Shown here in pieces: positions 33,763-44,738 of a stretch of DNA of 64,000 nt. This DNA is from Nannochloropsis oceanica. Taxonomy: Eukaryota; Sar; Eustigmatophyceae; Eustigmatales; Monodopsidaceae. Made by a program: the position numbers and the translations under genes. Below the pieces are notes generated by a model. It saw only the letters and a list, made by a program, of their open reading frames with translations, made no database searches and was not told the origin of the DNA. The stretch is from contig CP038128.1 in assembly GCA_004519485.1 (NCBI GenBank), positions 823,001 through 887,000 of the forward strand, given 5' to 3'. The first letter of the stretch is position 1; every line of letters begins with the position of its first letter.

Positions 33763-34850
33763 TCATCTCTTGAGGGCCCTAAATTTACCCACCTGTTTCT
33801 TTTGCCGCCAGAAGAATGTCCCCTGAACCTCATAAATCTTCCCCTCCAACCGCACCACTCCCGCGTTCATCAGACTCCGTCGCACGTACCCTTTGTAAAA
33901 TTTCAACTGAGGCTCCCTGTCATATGGACCCTGGAATGCCCGTGCCTCAAACTCGATAATACAAGCCCGAGGCCACTGTCTCTCTTTGAACAAAAACTCG
34001 GAAGCTAGCTCGTGTCCCTCAAAAAAAGTGACAACTGAGCCATCTTTTCGGATTTCTAAGGTGGCCTCGCATCGTTCAGGTTCGCCCCCTGGCAGAGCGA
34101 TTTTTTGCTTGACTTTCCACAATCCCAACACTTCCCGCAGACCCACATATTTGTTGGGTTGGAAGAGCCCCGCTACCTTTCCTACAGAATTGCTTGTCAA
34201 TTTCGCTGCGCCCTTAAATAAACCAGCTACCCCATACGAGGATCCTCTCCGTGCTGCTAACCGCCGGCGTCTGTCTGCGTAATGCCAGTCATTCGGCCGC
34301 TTTTTGCTTCCACTGCCCCGTCCACCCCATCGAGCGTCCTGCTCCTCCTCTTCGTAGTCTTCCTCCTTGTCGTCATAGTCTTTCTCATCATCTTCATCCT
34401 CATTCTCATCCCACTCCTCCTCATTATCCTGTTCCTCATCCTCGTCGTCATCATCGTCATCGATAATTTGCACAACGGGTGGTGGCTTGACCTTGGACGT
34501 GCCTGCCGCTCCCGACCCAGTCTTCAACCTCTTGCCCGCCGCACCGCCACCAGCGGGTTTCCCCGTTGGCTTAACACCGCCTTTGACTTGCGTAAGGAGA
34601 TGAGGTACCGACGAAACTGAGGTACTTGGTGCAGCTAGAGGGACCCTGGCGGCTGCCTTTCCTGCAGAATTAGGGGTTGTAAATGTCAAGCACAACGACG
34701 TGATCTACTTGAAGGACTAAGGTTTTGAAGACATGCCCCATGCCTCACAGATTTCCACGTACCTAGAATGGGTCCCCATACGAGGCAGGAGGCTAGGGCC
34801 ATAATAAGGCAGCAGCACGACGGCAAGAGGAGAAGGACGCGACCCCTCAT
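33763..34850 (-). CDS. Signal-peptide protein with acidic linker and conserved-looking C-terminal domain, function unknown
   Basis: Exon 1 (34850-34763) encodes MRGRVLLLLPSCCCLIMALA, a strong signal peptide. The 101-bp intron (donor GTACGT, acceptor TGCAG, phase 1) leads to exon 2 (34661-33763). Total length is 328 aa. After an Ala/Gly/Lys-rich segment comes an Asp/Glu-rich stretch of about 55 residues (IIDDDDDDEDEEQDNEEEWD is its first part), then a basic segment (DRRRRLAARR). A folded-looking C-terminal domain of about 140 residues follows (GLWKVKQKIALPGGEPERCE, then VVTFFEGHELASEFLFKERQ, ending EGKIYEVQGTFFWRQKKQVG). The domain looks like a beta-rich sandwich or barrel; I do not recognise it. 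Because the presequence has no clear Ala-Phe junction, secretion, ER or plastid location are all open. Neighbours give no functional hint. Confidence 0.7.
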
Positions 34851-35115
34851 AGAGATGATTTGATGCCGTAGGGAGGCTCGAGGCAATCAAGAATGCCTGG
34901 TCCTGGCAAAGACGCCGGCTTCGGTAAAAGGATGTGGTACCTGTTGCGTGCGTGAAGCGAAGGTTGAAAAAGTGGCTCAGAACGATTGGCATTCATGCCA
35001 ATCATTCATGTGACTTTATGACGAGAAGCCCCTTCTTCCCCCCCCCCCTTCAAGTAGTTGTTCCGAAGTTTGCCCTCCTCCTAGTCTTCAACACTCACCC
35101 CCTGACTCTGTATTT

Positions 35116-36024
35116 ATGCACGCCTGCACAGACACCAGTTCAAGCATGTCGAGCACTGCGGGTTTCCGCTCCATCGTCCTCATCACTGGTGCCAGTCGTG
35201 GGTTTGGCAAATGCTTAGCACTCGAAGCAGCCAGGACCTGGGGGCCGGCACTCGACATGCACCTGATCGCACGCAACAAGGAAGGCCTAGAGGCCACCAA
35301 GCAGGCTATCGAGGGAATAATGAGAGTAAGTGATGGCCCGCGTATATGGACATGGCCAATAGACCTGGGAGACCTAGACTCATTGCCGCTCCAACTTGCG
35401 CAAGTTTTTGCCGCCGTGCGGCAGCCGGAAGGGTCTCCTTTCTCGCTACCCTACACCAAGGCGTATCTGTTCAACAACGCAGGTTTGGTGGGGCCGATTG
35501 CATATGCCAAGGATCTCCATAAAGATCTCGCGGCGTTGCGCCAGTCTATAGACTTGAACGTGACTTCCTTTGTCTACTTGACCTCGCTTTTCCTACACCA
35601 CTTTGGTGCACCACCGAGTCAAAAATTACCATTCGCCTCGTCTGCTGTCGTTGTGAATATATCTTCACTCGCAGCCATCCAACCATTCCATACCTGGAGC
35701 ATATATTGCGGAGGAAAGGCGGCGCGTGACATGTTCACTCAAGTCGTGGGGCAGGAGCAACAACAGGAGGGGGAGGGGGGTGGCAAGCGAGTAACCACCA
35801 CTTTTAAAACCCTTAACTATGCGCCAGGCCCACTGAACACAGATATGCAGACAGAGCTCCGAGAGAGTAAATCCATTCATCCACCGACGCGGATGTGGTC
35901 GATGGAGGCATTTAAAGAAGGCAAGCTGGTGCGGCCGGAAGACTCTGCGTCCAAGTGCATACACTTTCTCACAGAGGACACCTGGGAAAGTGGGGCTCAT
36001 GTTGATTACTATGACGATGTATAG
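35116..36024 (+). CDS. SPR: Sepiapterin reductase (short-chain dehydrogenase)
   Basis: This is a single-exon 302-aa SDR. The Rossmann dinucleotide motif is VLITGASRGFGK, the NNAG motif is YLFNNAGLVGP, the catalytic Ser is in VVVNISSLAAIQPF and the Tyr-Lys pair is in WSIYCGGKAARDMF. The features that single out sepiapterin reductase are YAPGPLNTDMQTE and the C-terminal SGAHVDYYDD; animal SPR has YAPGPLDNDMQ and SGAHVDFYD. The enzyme makes tetrahydrobiopterin from 6-pyruvoyl-tetrahydropterin with NADPH. A second in-frame ATG at 35146 (MSSTAGFRSIVLITGASRG) lies closer to the fold and may be the real start. No targeting peptide is seen. Confidence 0.9.
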   Translation: MHACTDTSSSMSSTAGFRSIVLITGASRGFGKCLALEAARTWGPALDMHLIARNKEGLEATKQAIEGIMRVSDGPRIWTWPIDLGDLDSLPLQLAQVFAAVRQPEGSPFSLPYTKAYLFNNAGLVGPIAYAKDLHKDLAALRQSIDLNVTSFVYLTSLFLHHFGAPPSQKLPFASSAVVVNISSLAAIQPFHTWSIYCGGKAARDMFTQVVGQEQQQEGEGGGKRVTTTFKTLNYAPGPLNTDMQTELRESKSIHPPTRMWSMEAFKEGKLVRPEDSASKCIHFLTEDTWESGAHVDYYDDV

Positions 36025-36310
36025 AAGAATATATGTGGAAAGGATGGATAACACGCCAGAGAATATGGCATTTTATCTCACTCGTTCTTTGTCGTATTGT
36101 TACATTGCTTGGGGGGCAGGAGCTTTTCTCGATGCCACCACACACAATCTTTGGCAGCATCTTCTCTCTCCTCCTCAATCTCTTCAAGTCTGTTCTTATA
36201 AATGTTCGAATAACGCTGTTGGTATGGAATCTTTCATCTTCAATCGTGTGCTTTTTAAGAACTTAAAACTAATTCAGTCAGTGCCTAACAACTTCAACTC
36301 CTCTCCATCC

Positions 36311-38416
36311 TCACCCGCACTCCTCGCAACAGATCCCCCTGCCCCCTCCATCCGGGCATCCCCGCCGCCTTCGTCTATCCATGACACGATGACCATATGT
36401 TGGCAGTGCCCCAGCACGAAAAGTCACTACCTTCTTCCCCTCCTCTTCCTCCTCCTCCTGCTCGGGAAGCCTTAGATGCGTCTGAGGGGTGGTAGGCACA
36501 CGGCTGCTGTTCATGCTGCTGCGGGCTTCGTCGTCGACGCCCTCTAAATCCGAGGTAGCTGAGGTACAGCTCGAGCCCTGTCCCACCGTGGAAGCCATTC
36601 CCCTCTTATCTACCACCACCGCTGGTGTTGCACCTGCGTTGGTGGCGGCAGCATCGGGGACTTCCTTGGCCTCCTGATAAGGGATCAATCTGTCGATCTC
36701 CTTTTCCGTCAACGGGCTTACCTTGCGAAAGAAAAGATTGCCCTCGTTTCGCGACACCTGCTCCACCACTTTCTCGAGAGTAAATGAACGATATGTTTGC
36801 GGGGGTGCCCACAAAACCTTCTGTGTGGTAGTGTCGAGATCGCTCCAGACAAGGGGGGACTGCGCCTGCCGCTTGGCTCGGTACTGGTCCGTGACAGGCC
36901 AGTCAGTTACACCGGGTGGGACGGTTGCAGTAAGAGTGGCAGGTGGTGGGACGATTGCAGTAACAGTTGCAGTAGCAGCTGTAACTGCAGGCTTGCGGTC
37001 ACCTTCCTCCGGATAAGGTTCCTCCTTCCCCTCCCCCTCTTCTTCCGAATTCTTCTTCTCCTGGTCCTTGTTCTCATCCTTCTTGCCTTGCTGACTTTCC
37101 ATCTTTCGCCCCTCCTCCCCTCGCAGTTGCAAAGAGAGGATGGTGCCCAGCACCCACTCATCCGGACAGCATGCTTTCGACATTTTATTCCCTATGTCCA
37201 AAAATCGATCCAATTCCGGAAATTCGACAATACGCTGGGCGTGATCTCGCGCGAGCCCGCACCACTGCACGTGGCACACGACGCTTTGCCGCACGTCCTC
37301 GTTCTTCTTGCCCCAACCTTTGGCCTCTATCTCCATTGCGCGGAATAAAAATGATTAAGATGCTACCAAGGAATATTAACCTGCAACCTATGCAACATCA
37401 CTCCTACCCCCCTCTCTCCTTCCTCTCTCCCCTACCTTTGAACGGTGCGTCCTCCCCAGGCGTAAAAGCCAAAACGGTCTGAAACGGCACCACACTTTTC
37501 GGCACACCCTCCGTAACCACAGCCCGAGTCGTAAAGAAAGCCGAAGGTGGTTGAATCGGAATGTCAAAACCCGAAACGATGTAAATAATTTCAACGTCTG
37601 CGTCCTTTGTCAATATGGCGTCCAAGGACTTGACAGTCGCGCGGACTATACTGGAACAGCACCACTTGGTCCGCATGCGCAAAAGTAAGTCGTTTTGGTT
37701 GGCAAAGGTGCTGGTGTGGCTGATGGCTTCGTTCCGGAAAACGAAAAATCTGATGCGGGATGCGAACGCCTGAAAATAATGGGAAGAGATGGGACGCAGG
37801 TGAGATGGTGAGATGGCTTGCACCGTGCAGCATGTGAGAGGGCCTGAAAAGCCAGCCTCCCCTCCCACTCCTTCCCCGGCGCTCTACTCACCGGATCGCT
37901 TTCTCGCCACTTCTCCCAGAGTGAGGGATTGGCAACCCCATCGTGCGCCAGAAAGAGGATGCCCACGCACCGGGAAGTGTTCACCTCTGCCTCTCCGAAC
38001 AGGGCGTCTGACTCTTTGCCCATTGTGTATTTTCCTTCCGTTTTCGCACCCTTCTGCTGGAGCGATTGGCGGCCGCTCATCTTGATCGGCCTTGTGAGAC
38101 CAGTACTCTGCTGTTGACGTTGGCGGCGACTGGGCGTCGTAGAGAGAGCTTGCTGGTCGTTCGTCTTCATGCGAGGAGGGGAGGTGGGGCTGGTGCTGCT
38201 GGCATAATAATTGGTACTGGGGATGGCCACGTCCACAGCAGCGGCAAGGCTGGCGCTGCTCATGCTGTTGATGCGGCGCCAGGCCCGCCAGCCGCCTGTG
38301 ATTGGGAAAGGGCGAATGGCCGTGGTTGTGAGGTTGCTACTGTGAGGTCGGCCTCCTTCCAATGTGCTTGCCGCTTGCGCGTGCGTCGTGGCCACCTGAA
38401 TGGCAAAATAAAACAT
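36311..38416 (-). CDS. GT14-like (core-2/I-branching type) glycosyltransferase, 3 exons
   Basis: Exons are 38416-37892, 37769-37436 and 37326-36311; introns are 122 and 109 bp. Splicing joins GILFLAHDGVANPSLWEKW...SDP to AFASRIRFFVFRNEA, and FK to EAKGWGKKNEDVRQ. The AHDG.xNPxLW start, the MRTKWCCSSIVRATVKSLDA segment, the DVEIIYIVSGFDIPIQPP segment and the HVQWCGLARDHAQRIV and CPDEWVLGTIL segments match the core-2/I-branching beta-1,6-N-acetylglucosaminyltransferase fold (GT14, DUF266-like). These inverting enzymes build branched glycans in the Golgi. Two oddities: no transmembrane helix is visible before the domain, although family members are usually type II membrane proteins, and a Lys/Glu/Thr/Val-rich low-complexity insertion of about 90 residues interrupts the C-terminal part. 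The start codon is uncertain; later Mets (for example in INSMSSASL) also work. Confidence 0.72.
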
Positions 38417-38846
38417 TCATGGCCCCAAGTCGATATATCTGAGCTCACAGACAAGTGCAACAGATATTGTGGCCCGAGCGTGGCTAATAAATGCTCTCCC
38501 CTTTTAGGTCGTTGCTGGTCAAACGTGTTGTCATCCTTCAAAGTTTGCGACTAACAGCCTCCGAGACTCATCACTGCTCATCAACCATCTCATCATCATC
38601 ACTAACAACGGGCAGCCAGAGCAACGGCGGGATCACCATTCTTTTTGCTTCCCTTTGAAATTTGCTACCTTTCACCAACAACGACGAACAAACACGCTCA
38701 CATGCTTATCTCCCCGACCCGAATACAGACGCGCACTTCTGACCGTTTTATCACGTGCTGCTGGGACATCCTAGGCACCAAGCCGTAGAGGACGTGCAAG
38801 CAAGTCCACTTGCCGCCTTCATTTTTGACACGACGACACCTTCATC
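38417..38846. other. Divergent promoter region, GT14-like and PH-domain genes
   Basis: This 430-bp region lies between two oppositely oriented genes. No other feature was recognised. Confidence 0.45.
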
Positions 38847-40912
38847 ATGGGCAACACTCCTTCCACGACGTCGCTCTCCCCTTCTCCTTCGCGGCCCTTG
38901 ACTGAAGAGTCCAGCAGAGAGGACAACAAGGGAGAAGAAAGAGAGGCCGACAGCCCCGTCGGTTCGCCCGTAGCCTCCCCGCCATCCCCGCAAGGCCGTC
39001 CAGTCTCCTTGCACCTGTCTTCACCCATACCAACGCGTACGGCATCCAAATATGGGAACGATCTTGCCTCGTCGAGCGCTGATCAACTAGCCCCTATTAT
39101 ATCGGTATTCATCAGCCCTCCTCCTATATCTACCGGAGACGAGCCCCACGTCTTCTCGGGTCATGCCACCACCAGCTCGCCCTCTCCCCCTCCCTCCCCT
39201 CGTTCCCAAATCTCGGGGGCCAGCAGCGTTTCGTCGGTTGGGAGCAGAATCGCCAGCTTCTTTTGGAATGCGCAGGAGCAGTATTACACCGGCAAGGTAG
39301 CCAGGCGGCAGAGCCAGCTGGGGAGCGCGGGGTGAGTACATGAGAATGCACGTGGGTGCTTGGAGAGTGGGTGGGGTGGGTAAATCTGTGCAGCTTATTG
39401 AGGCCTTTGAATGGAGGAGACTTACATCCCTTTTCCCTACACTCCTCCAACCACCATTGAATAGCCGCCTCGGTCGCCCCTGCTGCTTCACCCTTCAATC
39501 CATCACCCTCGAAGGCAACTTCCCCGCCACAGCCCAAGTCCAAGCCGAAGTAATCGTCCTCTTCGATAAGGCACACCCTTACCTCAACTCCATCTCGGAG
39601 CTCCCCCCGCTTCGTACCCTTCCTCGCCCCGCCCTCCGTCGCGGGCAAGTGAACATTGGGGGGAGAACTGACGTCATCCTCCTTCCGTCCGTTACAAGCT
39701 CTTCCATCCTGAACATCACTGTCTTGCTCGATGGCACTCCCGTTGGCAACGTCCGCTACCCCTTATCTGAAATCACCGCGACTTTACGGCCGACAGAATT
39801 GCAGCTGATCTCGGCAGGAGCTGATGGGGAAAATCCTACTCGTTCTCGCTCGCCCTCTTCCCCCTGCACGTCCCCATTGCGTCGTCATTTGTTGTCATCG
39901 TCTCCAACTAGGTCTTCTCGTTATGGGGGAAACGACGGCTCCAAGTTAATCGGATCTGGGTTGGAAAGCCTGCGCGTGAGGGCTCCATCGCCATCTCTAT
40001 CTCAACCACTGCAGACATCCTCTCGGCAAGCAGCAATGGGCGGGGGGAGAGGGGAAGCACGGCCAGTAGGGGAAGGGCCACCGACACTCGATGCTGTATG
40101 GGGGGAGGTAGTATTTTACGACAATCGAAGGTATAAACTATACGCGGAGGGAGTTCGATGTTGGCCTGAATCTGAGAATTTTAGGTCCTACTCACTTTTA
40201 TAAGAATTTTATGAAGAGGGCGATTCACTCTTTTTTCTCTTATACGCACACCCTCACCCCCATACACATACACATCCTGCAGCTCGGGCGTTGGCTGGGT
40301 CGGCTTGATAGAGGAAGGCGGCGAGCCTATAAACGAGCAGAGGCTCCTGGTCGTGACCCCGCATTCATTTTGTTTGATGAAGTCGCCGCATTGCGTATTG
40401 GTACGTCTAGCTTGCTCTTTTTTAATTCTCCTTCACCCTTTCTTTCTTTCTTCTAGTCTCCTTCTGTTTTCTACGCTCGTGTGTGTTTTGAAGCATGCTT
40501 TATCAATCAGGAAACCCCCTTACTATTTCCTAAACCTTTTTTTGCCATCTGTCACACAAACGCACAGGGCCAAGAGGGATACAGCATGACACAGGTCCGA
40601 CACGTGGAGCCCAAAGGCCTGCCCCATATACCTGAAGAGGCAGACGGCCTGGACCGCAACACGAGAAATGACACCACCACAAATACCTCCCCCACGACCA
40701 CCAGCAGCAATAGTAGCAGTGACAATCGATCACTAGGAAAAGAGCGTGGGCGAGGAGGGGGTGCAATGGTGACAATCTCGGTTAGTTGTCTGGAGGAACG
40801 AGAGCGGGACATTCTGTTGTCGGTAGACAGTGAGGAAGACGCGCGTCGGTGGACTCAACTGCTGAATAGGGCAGCACATGAGGCGGCGTTTGGAGAGGCT
40901 GAAATGAGCTGA
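38847..40912 (+). CDS. PH-domain-containing protein, 4 exons
   Basis: Exons are 38847-39331, 39465-40130, 40283-40400 and 40568-40912; introns are 133, 152 and 167 bp. The predicted 537-aa protein begins with a Ser/Pro-rich disordered region of about 130 residues (MGNTPSTTSLSPSPSRPL; a Gly2 that might be myristoylated). A segment with beta character follows (FTLQSITLEGNFPATAQVQA, then LNITVLLDGTPVGNVRYPLS). The C-terminal part reads as a PH fold: VWGEVVFYDNR, QRLLVVTPHSFCLM, a polar loop, then ISVSCLEERERDILLSVDS and the closing helix EEDARRWTQLLNRAAHEAA. The frame of exon 3 is chosen because it gives the PH-like pattern; the alternative frame is Arg-rich and unconvincing. The GTATAA donor of exon 2 is the weakest site. 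PH domains bind phosphoinositides or proteins; ligand and role are unknown. Confidence 0.7.
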
Positions 40913-41211
40913 ACGGAGTTGGTGATGGTGGTGGTGGAAGAGATGTTCGAGGATGATGAGGAAAAGAAGGAGCAGAGGCGGGAGGGGGAAGAGGGGAATG
41001 TTGGGAATCACGATCAGCAGTAGTTTAGTTTGTACTGGTAGTGGTAGCAGCAGCAAGAGGGTGCATACATGCACTAGGTATGTTGAGATATATGCGAAAG
41101 GATCTCTCTTGTGGATTCTTCCCAATCAAATAAATTGGAGTGAATACAATTGAATATTGGAATTACAGCACCCTTTTGCCTCTATAATCATGGATTGGAT
41201 CCCGCTTTTTA

Positions 41212-42723
41212 CTAGCCGAATGCTGGAACTGCCTTGTTTCCCCTCACATCAACTTCCGTTTCTGCCGCTGTTGCTGCTGTTGAGGTCGCAGCCATGTTGA
41301 GTTTTACCGCGGAACGGAACCCCTCCAGCAAGAGAGTATAGTCATCAGCAGTCAGTGCCTCAAGGTCCAAGGAACGAGCAGCCGCGATGAGAGAAAAGGC
41401 CCGCGGTATCGGTGGTAATTCTCCGGTGCTGCTGTTGTTGCTACCACTGCAACTAACGATTGCAGGTACTGCCAGGGAGGAGGCACGACGTCGACGGAGG
41501 GTGACTGTGCCGAAGAGGCCGGGGTGATGGGGATCAGGTGCCGTCCCTTCTCGCACCTCTGTCACGTTGGAAATGGATAGGGAGGAGAGATTGGAGCGTT
41601 TATGACTGTTGATCCTGTCGGAAGCCCAGAAAATTCGCGAAAAATCCTCGTTGCAGAAGATAAGGCGGAGCTTGGGGGAGCCACGACGGCCGTGCTGTTT
41701 GTGATGTTGATAGTTAGGTGGTGTGAGAGACATTGACGAGAAAAGAGACTGACGATTCAGCGAGGCGAACAATGCGGGCAAAAAATACAGAAAAGAGGGG
41801 CCAAATACGGCAGAGGTATACTCAATTAGGAGCTAGCCTGAAACTTACCTTGATCACCGTGATGCCATTGATCAGAAGAGGGACAAGACGCGACAATGCT
41901 GCCCGGTGCTCGGCCATCTCCGCAAAAGAATGTCGTGCCTTGGGCGCCTGTGCCTCATGCTCCGCTGATGATAGCCGTATCATAGACAGTCCTATTGTTT
42001 GAGTACTTGCCGCTATCGCTGGCCGCATCTCCGAGGATTCCCGCTCTCCCTTTTCGTCATAGTGCGAGAAGGACGGGCGAGCAGCTGCGTCCTGCTCAAG
42101 GGTACACAGGTCCGTGGCTCGAAGGAAGGTGAGAATCTTGTCCTTGCATGGTTCCCCAGATAGCTTGTGAGCAAGCTCTTTAATGTAATAAGCCAAGCGA
42201 CTCTGGCGTGTTTCTAGCGCGCAGGCGAGACCGGCTGTAATGTTGAGGTGGGAATGAAGCAGTGGAGCGGTGTTAGCATAAGCAAGCAGACCAATGGATG
42301 ACCAAAATTTAGCTCAAGCATTCACTGTAATGTACCTTTGGCGAACAGAGAGCGGGGAGGAAATATTGCTCGTAAATCTTCGTCCTTGATACAATCGTTG
42401 AGGGCAGAGAATTCGCGGAATCGACGGCGTATAATGTAATCCTGGCCTTTGTGCCGCACCTGAACTAGATAAACTGTGTACGCCCGTCCGGACACACATG
42501 AAACGGAACAAGGACCACCGGAGCTGATCAGCCTTCTGCAACTGTTGCCCCTGACCGGGATAGCCACCACTTCCTTGCCTACAATGCCCAGGCTAATGCA
42601 GTCTTCTCCCTCAGACTGGCGCGCGATATCTCTTGGCATTAGCTTGCTGCTGGCATGTCGGTCGGGGACGCCGCACTCGCTGCTCCTTATCAGCTCCATA
42701 CCTTTGTTTCTTGTCTGTAGCAT
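41212..42723 (-). CDS. PX-domain protein with C-terminal PH-like region, 3 exons
   Basis: Exons are 42723-42336, 42234-41849 and 41694-41212; introns are 101 and 154 bp (donors GTACAT and GTAAGT; acceptors ACAG and ACAG). Total is 418 aa from the ATG at 42723. A PX domain occupies about residues 65-160: AYTVYLVQVRHKGQDYIIRR, then RFREFSALNDCIKDEDLRAI, the proline-rich FPPRSLFAK and the closing helix ALETRQSRLAYYIKELAHKL. PX domains bind phosphoinositides, chiefly PI3P, on endosomes. The C-terminal exons form a PH-like fold (GSPKLRLIFCNEDFSRIFWA at its start, ALTADDYTLLLEGFRSAVKL at its end). The start is uncertain: the frame stays open upstream to 43110 but contains no ATG there, and ATGs at 42723 and 42699 are the candidates. 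It resembles a lipid-dependent trafficking or scaffold protein. Confidence 0.75.
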
Positions 42724-43475
42724 CTGTGTTTTGTGCGCGAGTCTGAGGGTGTGCGTGCACGACGTATGGAAAAGCACATCTTCTAGCAACGGCTGGAAGA
42801 GGAACGGCCGCCGGCCGTTGAGAGCACGGACCGTTTCAAAGGGAGGGAGGGAGGTTGTTTTCACTTGCGTCTGTGCGTTGCCTGCTCCGACGCTTTTCAA
42901 AAAGTAAATGAGGATGGGAACAACATCAAGCTGAGCGGTACTTGTCTTGAGCCGAAGTTGATTAGGTAAGTCCCGAGGTAGAAGTGTGACTCGTTCTTTG
43001 ATGCAGGGGTTTTGGACAGATGAGGCTGAGTGCGTGTCCGTGTGATTGTGGTGCGTGGGAAGGCTTTTTGAGTGCAGGTTATGATGGTGACTTGTCGTGC
43101 TTGCCCGCACTGTTGCTTAGTGTAAAAGGAGACATTGGTGGACCGACTCTTCTCTTCGCAGGCTCTGCTTAAAATCATATGCTACTTCCGACTCATCAAA
43201 ACATCACAGCGCCCCTATTTGCTTGCCCACTGAACGTCTTTGATTTAAGTATTTGATCTCTGACATGAGTGCTCTCTACCACACATACGTCACGACAGAA
43301 AGCGAACACTTTTCGCAGCTGGTGAGTGAAATACAGGTCGGGGACATTCCTCGGTTCCATCCCATTCCAGTACATATGCCCAATCATCCATACATTCTGA
43401 CTTTTTGGTTCTTTAAATATGCTGATGTCTATAGGTTATGCACACTATTTCTTCTATCATATTTATCATATTTCC
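42724..43475. other. Intergenic region upstream of the PX gene
   Basis: It holds the promoter and leader of the PX-domain gene and the 3' flank of the next minus gene. The PX frame continues without stop to 43110, so a 5' exon or long leader may lie here. A plus-strand ATG at 43265 starts a peptide followed by a good GTGAGT donor, but no downstream exon could be matched to it. Confidence 0.35.
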
Positions 43476-44738
43476 CTACAAGGCAAACCCGAAAGAAAAT
43501 GCGTTCAACAAGAGTGCGCCGACGTCTTCCGACGCATCCTTTTTCATCCCTACATTATCGTTTACCAAAGCAGCCCCAGCAAGTCCAATAACGCCCACAC
43601 CTTTCTTTCCACCCCTTCGTGCGATAGCCGATAAGTTGCGGGTGCCCTGACCAAACCGCTTGCGGAGTTTTTCTTCTTCCGTCGCGGCATCTCTCCAACT
43701 GTCCCAGTGAAGTACAACCACGCCATTCTCTTCCTCTACTCTTGTCGCACAGCTCTTCTTTCTCCTTCGATTCTTCGTGCTTAGAGGTTTCTTCTCGTCG
43801 TTCTTGTATGGAAACTCGAGGCCTGGTGGCGGGCTGAGTAGTTTGCTTGGTGGGCCGATGTTGACGGCTCCAGCTTCGTCGGCCCTGGCGCCTTGTGTGT
43901 TGAGTATGTACAGAGGCAAATTAGGAGCGGGTCATGGAGCTAATTTGATCAATGTTGATGTGAATACTTTGTATAAATTAAGATGTGCGGTTCTCTCAGA
44001 CATCCAAGGAAATTAGTGCTTCAGTAGCCAGCGAGTTGGCTAACTCTGGTGGCTGTAAGCTTTTCTGCGAATGGATTAAGGGTTTTCGCTTCTCATCATC
44101 GAGAACTCACATGTACTGGGTAGGTAACTTGAAAAGATAGGTGTCTGGAGGAATCAAACACACCCGGACACAAACACATACATACCTTGGCTGGTGTCTC
44201 CTGAACGTGGTGGGGAACGTGCCTCAGTAGCGGGTTTGGTAAGAGCGTTAGTGTCTGCGTCGGCAGACTTTTCTTCCATCATCACCACATATTCATCGCC
44301 TTTGTCTTTTGCCTGCGCTTTGCCTGCCCCCTTCTTCGCGAGCTTCTGAGCCTTTTTCTTCTTCTCCTTCCTCTTCCGCTCTATTTTGTGCCGGTTGCTG
44401 TCATCCACCTCCAGCTCTCGGATCAAGTCGTCCAGTGGTCGGCTATCTCTGTCGCTCTCTTCTCCACTAATTCCGTTTTCGACCGCAAAGCCAAAGGCGA
44501 AGGTCTTGCGCTTCTCCTGCAATTTGGACGTAAGCCGGCTCAGCATCTTCTCCATGGCCTCTTCCCCACCGTGAGCTCGCCTTTGCTTCAAGCCCCCCGT
44601 GTCGCGTGCTTTACTGTTTGGACCGGGGGCGGTGGCTGCGGCCGCGGCACCTTGAGCTGGCTCTCCCATCCCATGCATCGATTCGGGCCGCAGTTCCCGC
44701 CGCACAAAGTGTCTTGCTAAGGGCGTGCTGCCTACCAT
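43476..44738 (-). CDS. Lys/Glu-rich coiled protein of unknown function, 2 exons
   Basis: Exon 1 is 44738-44186 and exon 2 is 43891-43476; the 294-bp intron has donor GTATGT, acceptor CAAG and phase 1, joining GDTSQ|GARADEAG. The 322-aa product starts MVGSTPLARHFVRREL. It has an Ala/Gly-rich segment, a helix (AMEKMLSRLTSKLQEKRKTF), a conserved-looking FAFGFAVENG, a charged segment (HKIERKRKEKKKKAQKLAKK) and a second charged part (VVLHWDSWRDAATEEEKLRK). The basic, Lys-rich stretch suggests nucleic-acid or nucleolar association, which is inference only. I do not recognise the family. The acceptor CAAG is weaker than usual, so the intron end is less certain than in other genes. Confidence 0.6.

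Noticed and set aside
35146-36024. Shorter sepiapterin reductase starting at the second ATG
   Set aside because: Not excluded; the longer frame is reported because nothing in the sequence rules out the first ATG.
40283-40400. Alternative frame of PH-protein exon 3 (LGRWLGRLDRGRRRA)
   Set aside because: Arg-rich and lacks the strand pattern; the chosen frame gives QRLLVVTPHSFCLM and joins both neighbouring exons in phase.
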